10,123 nucleotides of DNA from Pseudonocardia sp. (GTDB lineage: Bacteria > Actinomycetota > Actinomycetes > Mycobacteriales > Pseudonocardiaceae): contig JAKDLE010000054.1 of NCBI GenBank assembly GCA_030453005.1, positions 1-10,123 of the forward strand, read 5' to 3'. The position numbers and the translations under genes were made by a program. The stretch's first letter is position 1; the number at the start of each line of letters is the position of its first letter. A model generated the notes under the pieces. The model did no database searches and was not told the DNA's origin. It saw nothing but the letters and a program-made list of their open reading frames with translations. Shown here piece by piece: positions 7,097-10,123 of this stretch.

Positions 7097-8368
7097 ATGT
7101 CGCTCGTTGCTGAGCACTCTGCGTCCACCACCTACGACCTGGGGCCCGCGCGCGCCCTGTCCTGCCGGGAGTGCGGCCACCAGACGCCGCTCGCGGCGGA
7201 GTTCGCGTGCCCCCAGTGCTTCGGCCCCCTCGAGGTGGCCTACGACTTCGGTGGCGTCACCCGCGCCTCCATCGAGGCGGGCCCCCGTTCGATCTGGCGC
7301 TACCGCGGCCTGCTGCCGGTGCCCTCGACCGTGCAGGACCACGCCAACACCGAGCCCGGCATGACCCGGCTCATCAAGGCCGACCGCCTCGGCGCCGCGC
7401 TGGGCCTGCGCAACGTCTGGATCAAGGACGACACCGGCAACCCCACGCACTCGTTCAAGGACCGGGTGGTGGCCGTGGCGCTGGCCGCCGCCCGGGAGCT
7501 GGGCTTCACCGTGCTGTGCTGCCCGTCGACCGGCAACCTCGCCAACGCGGTGGCGGCCGCCGCCGCGCGTGCAGGCTGGGACTCGGTGGTGTTGATCCCC
7601 GAGTCGCTGGAGCAGGCCAAGGTGCTCACCACGGCGGTGTACGACGGCACCCTGCTCGCCGTGGACGGTAACTACGACGACGTCAACCGGCTCGCCACGG
7701 AGCTCGCCGCCGAGCACGAGGACTGGGCGTTCGTGAACGTGAACGTGCGGCCCTACTACGCGGAGGGCTCCAAGACGCTGGGCTACGAGGTGGCCGAGCA
7801 GCTCGGGTGGCGGCTGCCCGAACAGATCGTGGTGCCGGTGGCGTCGGGCTCGCAGCTCACGAAGGTGGACAAGGGCTTCGCCGAGTTCGGCGCACTGGGG
7901 CTCGTGGAGCCCACCCCGTACACGGTGTTCGGGGCGCAGGCCACGGGCTGCTCGCCGGTGGCGAAGGCGTTTGAGGACGGCCAGGACTGGATCCACCCGG
8001 TGCGGCCCGACACCATCGCCCGCTCGCTGGCGATCGGCAACCCCGCCGACGGCCCGTACGTGCTCGACACCGTGCGCCGCACCGGCGGCTCGGTCGGGCA
8101 CGTCACCGACTCCGAGATCGTCGACGGCATCCGCCTGCTCGCCCGCACCGAGGGCGTGTTCGCCGAGACCGCGGGCGGGGTCACGGTGGCCACCACGCGC
8201 AAGCTCATCGAGGCCGGGAGGATCGACCCCGACGCCGAGACGGTGCTGCTGATCACCGGCGACGGCCTCAAGACCCTCGACGCCGTGGCCGGGCACATCG
8301 GCCCGACCGCCACCGTGCCCTCCACGAGCGCAGCGGTGCGCGAGGCGCTGGAGAACCGGGGACGCTGA
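7097..8368 (+). CDS. thrC: Threonine synthase with N-terminal zinc ribbon
   Basis: A 423-residue fold-type II PLP enzyme that would convert O-phosphohomoserine to threonine. The start ATG 7097 has GAGGAG upstream; a longer frame from GTG 7037 would begin inside the riboswitch and is rejected. The N-terminus carries a zinc ribbon with C23-x2-C26 and C38-x2-C41 (LSCRECG, FACPQCFGPLEVAYDF). PLP-binding elements are NPTHSFKDR with the Schiff-base lysine K121, and STGNLAN (144-150); VASGSQLTK follows later in the protein. It stands alone, not in a hom-thrC-thrB operon, and is controlled by a SAM-I riboswitch. It lies between comEC and holA, antisense to both. A related activity on another phosphorylated amino acid cannot be excluded, since paralogues of threonine synthase with other substrates exist. 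Confidence 0.93.
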   Translation: MSLVAEHSASTTYDLGPARALSCRECGHQTPLAAEFACPQCFGPLEVAYDFGGVTRASIEAGPRSIWRYRGLLPVPSTVQDHANTEPGMTRLIKADRLGAALGLRNVWIKDDTGNPTHSFKDRVVAVALAAARELGFTVLCCPSTGNLANAVAAAAARAGWDSVVLIPESLEQAKVLTTAVYDGTLLAVDGNYDDVNRLATELAAEHEDWAFVNVNVRPYYAEGSKTLGYEVAEQLGWRLPEQIVVPVASGSQLTKVDKGFAEFGALGLVEPTPYTVFGAQATGCSPVAKAFEDGQDWIHPVRPDTIARSLAIGNPADGPYVLDTVRRTGGSVGHVTDSEIVDGIRLLARTEGVFAETAGGVTVATTRKLIEAGRIDPDAETVLLITGDGLKTLDAVAGHIGPTATVPSTSAAVREALENRGR

Positions 8369-8394
8369 GCGCCACCGTGGTCGCCGTCGACGGC

Positions 8395-10123
8395 GGGCGG
8401 GCAGCGGGTCGCCCCGGGTGACCAGCTCGGCCGAACCGTCGCCCGCGACCACCGCGACGTCGCCGCCCTCGTCGGTGCGCACCACCGCCACCCCGGCCCG
8501 TTCCAGCCCGCCGACCAGGCCGGGGTCGGGGTGGTGGTAGCGGTTGCCCGCTCCCACGCTGACCAGCACCGCGCGGGGCGCGACGGCGTTGAGGAACTCG
8601 ACGCTCGTGTAGCGGCTGCCGTGGTGGGGCATCTTCAGCACGTCGGCGCGCAGGTCGATCCGCGAGGACACGAGGTCGGCCTGCGCGGCGAGCTCGACGT
8701 CCCCGGTGAGCAGCGCCGTACCCGCGGGGGTGGTGGCCCGTAGCACCAGCGACCCGTCGTTGACCGCCGTGCCGTCCTCGGGGTCGAGGTGGGTGTCGGG
8801 ATGTCGGGGGCCGAGGCCGTCGAGGACGAGGCCGGGCCACGCCAGCCGCCGCCCGGCGGTGAGCTCCACCAGCTCGGCGCCCGCGTCCGCGGCGGATCCG
8901 GCGACGTCGGCCAGCGCCCACCGCGGCTCGTGCACCGGCCCGACCGCGACCGTGCCGACGGCCCGCCCACGCAGCGCACCGTCGAGACCGCCGACGTGGT
9001 CGGCGTGCAGGTGGCTGAGCACAACCAGCGCGAGGGTGTGGACGCCCAGGCGGTCGAGGCAGGCGTCGACCGGGCCGGTGTCGGGCCCGGCGTCGATGAG
9101 GACCGCGTGGCCGGGAACCCCGGTGGCGAGCACGACGGCGTCGCCCTGCCCGACGTCGCACGCCACGACGTGCCACCGCGGCGGGGGCCAGCCCGGCGGC
9201 ACGATCCGGGTGGGCACGAGCACCAGCGCGAGGCCGAGCAGCACGGCCAGCAGCAGCGCACGGCTCCGCGGCGCGCGTCCACACAGCACCAGCAGCCCCA
9301 GCGCGGCCACCAGCAGCAGCGCTCCGCCGACGCCCTCGGGCCACGGCACCACGGCTCCGGGTACCGCCGCCGCCCGGTCGGCGATCCCCACCATCCAGCC
9401 CACCGCGGGCCCCGCGAGCCACGCGCAGGCTCCCGCCGCGGCCGGGCTGAGGGGCGACACCACCGCGGCCAGCACCCCGAGCACCGTGGCCGGGGCGACG
9501 GCGGGCACCACGAGCAGGTTCGCGAGCATCGAGACCGGAGCGACCTGCCCGCCGAGCCCCGCGATCACCGGGGCGGTGGCGATGAACGCGGCGGCAGGCA
9601 CGACCAGCGCCGAGGCCGCCCACATCGGCAGCCCGCGCCCGCGCAGCGTCTCCGCCCAGCCGGGAGCCACGAGCACCAGTGCGCCGGTGGCCAGCACCGA
9701 GAGCGCGAACCCGGGGTGCACGGCCAGCGCCGGGTCGACCAGCAGGAGCACGATCACGGCCGCCGCCAGCGCGGGTACCGCCGAGCGGCCGCGACCGAGG
9801 GCGAGCGCGAGCAGCACGATCGCGCCCATCACCGCCGCCCGCACCACGCTCGGCGACGGTCGGGCGAGCACCACGAACGCCGCCGTCGCGACCATGCTCA
9901 GCACCGCGCTTCCCCGCGGGCCTGCGCGCGCCAGCCGCGCCAGCCCCAGCACCGCCCCGGCGATGATCGTGAGGTTCGCGCCCGAGACGGCGGTGAGGTG
10001 GGTGAGGCCGGACGCGCGGAAGTCGTCCTGGACCTCGGTGGTCTGCCTGCTCGTGTCGCCGACGGCCAGGCCGGGCAGTAGCCCGGCCGAGGGCTCCGGC
10101 AGCACCCCCGCCGCCTCGCGCAA
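8395..10123 (-). CDS. comEC: ComEC/Rec2 DNA uptake channel, 5' end outside window and no proper stop
   Basis: The window holds the competence domain and C-terminal metallo-beta-lactamase domain of ComEC, the inner-membrane channel for single-stranded DNA in transformation. Numbering from the right edge, LLPGLAVGD and LTHLTAVSGANLTIIAGAVL (about residues 15-59) open the competence domain, followed by a series of membrane helices to about residue 310. The beta-lactamase-like domain has DVGQGDAVVL (323-332), HLHADH (371-376), LLTGD (to 475) and MPHHGS (498-503), then GAGNRYHHPDP. Metal ligands look intact. The recognisable protein ends at about VTRGDPLP (residue 573, near 8400). No stop follows in frame: the frame remains open antisense to thrC and into holA, to 6401. 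The end given is the end of recognisable sequence, not a stop codon. The 5' part lies beyond the right edge. Confidence 0.92.

Noticed and set aside
8383..8394. GCCGTCGACGGC palindrome after thrC as a terminator
   Set aside because: The stem would be only 4-5 bp with no T-run. It is also within or next to the comEC coding end, so it is too weak to call.
8268..9623. 451-codon minus-strand frame within comEC
   Set aside because: Arg/Gly/Pro-rich shadow of comEC. The true frame shows all ComEC motifs.

Overview
The window is GC-rich DNA (very high third-position GC in every real gene, frequent GTG starts, Streptomyces/Pseudonocardia-like protein sequences), so a high-GC actinobacterium is likely, perhaps of the Pseudonocardia group. 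That genus guess is inference only. The backbone is the conserved actinobacterial block comEC - holA - rpsT - lepA (DNA uptake channel, DNA polymerase III delta, ribosomal protein bS20, elongation factor 4). Here it is interrupted twice by accessory genes.

Left part (1-1722, minus strand): downstream of lepA lie two 191-codon Uma2-family (DUF820, PD-(D/E)XK fold) genes. They form a 633-bp direct repeat at a constant offset of 913 bp. Each copy carries the same 53-bp leader and ribosome binding site. A 280-bp spacer between them holds a plus-strand gene remnant. The distal Uma2 copy overlaps by GTGA the start of a small membrane protein that runs off the left edge.

Middle (1721-5549): lepA is intact on the minus strand. 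Next to it on the plus strand is a TetR-type C-terminal domain without its DNA-binding half, ending in a long inverted repeat. A complete 12-helix MFS transporter follows, whose start looks leaderless.

Right part (5550-10123): rpsT (plus) and holA (minus) converge on a hairpin terminator. Between holA and comEC sits a plus-strand threonine synthase with an N-terminal zinc ribbon, preceded by a well-formed SAM-I (S-box) riboswitch. The riboswitch P1 stem overlaps the Shine-Dalgarno sequence, so translational control is likely. comEC (minus, 5' end outside the window) has no stop codon at the end of its recognisable protein; its frame stays open antisense through all of thrC and into holA. This fits insertion of the riboswitch-thrC cassette at the 3' end of comEC.

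No tRNA, rRNA, CRISPR array, transposase or phage gene was seen. The most interesting points are the SAM riboswitch on a threonine synthase, the lost comEC stop, the Uma2 duplication and the 64-bp inverted repeat.
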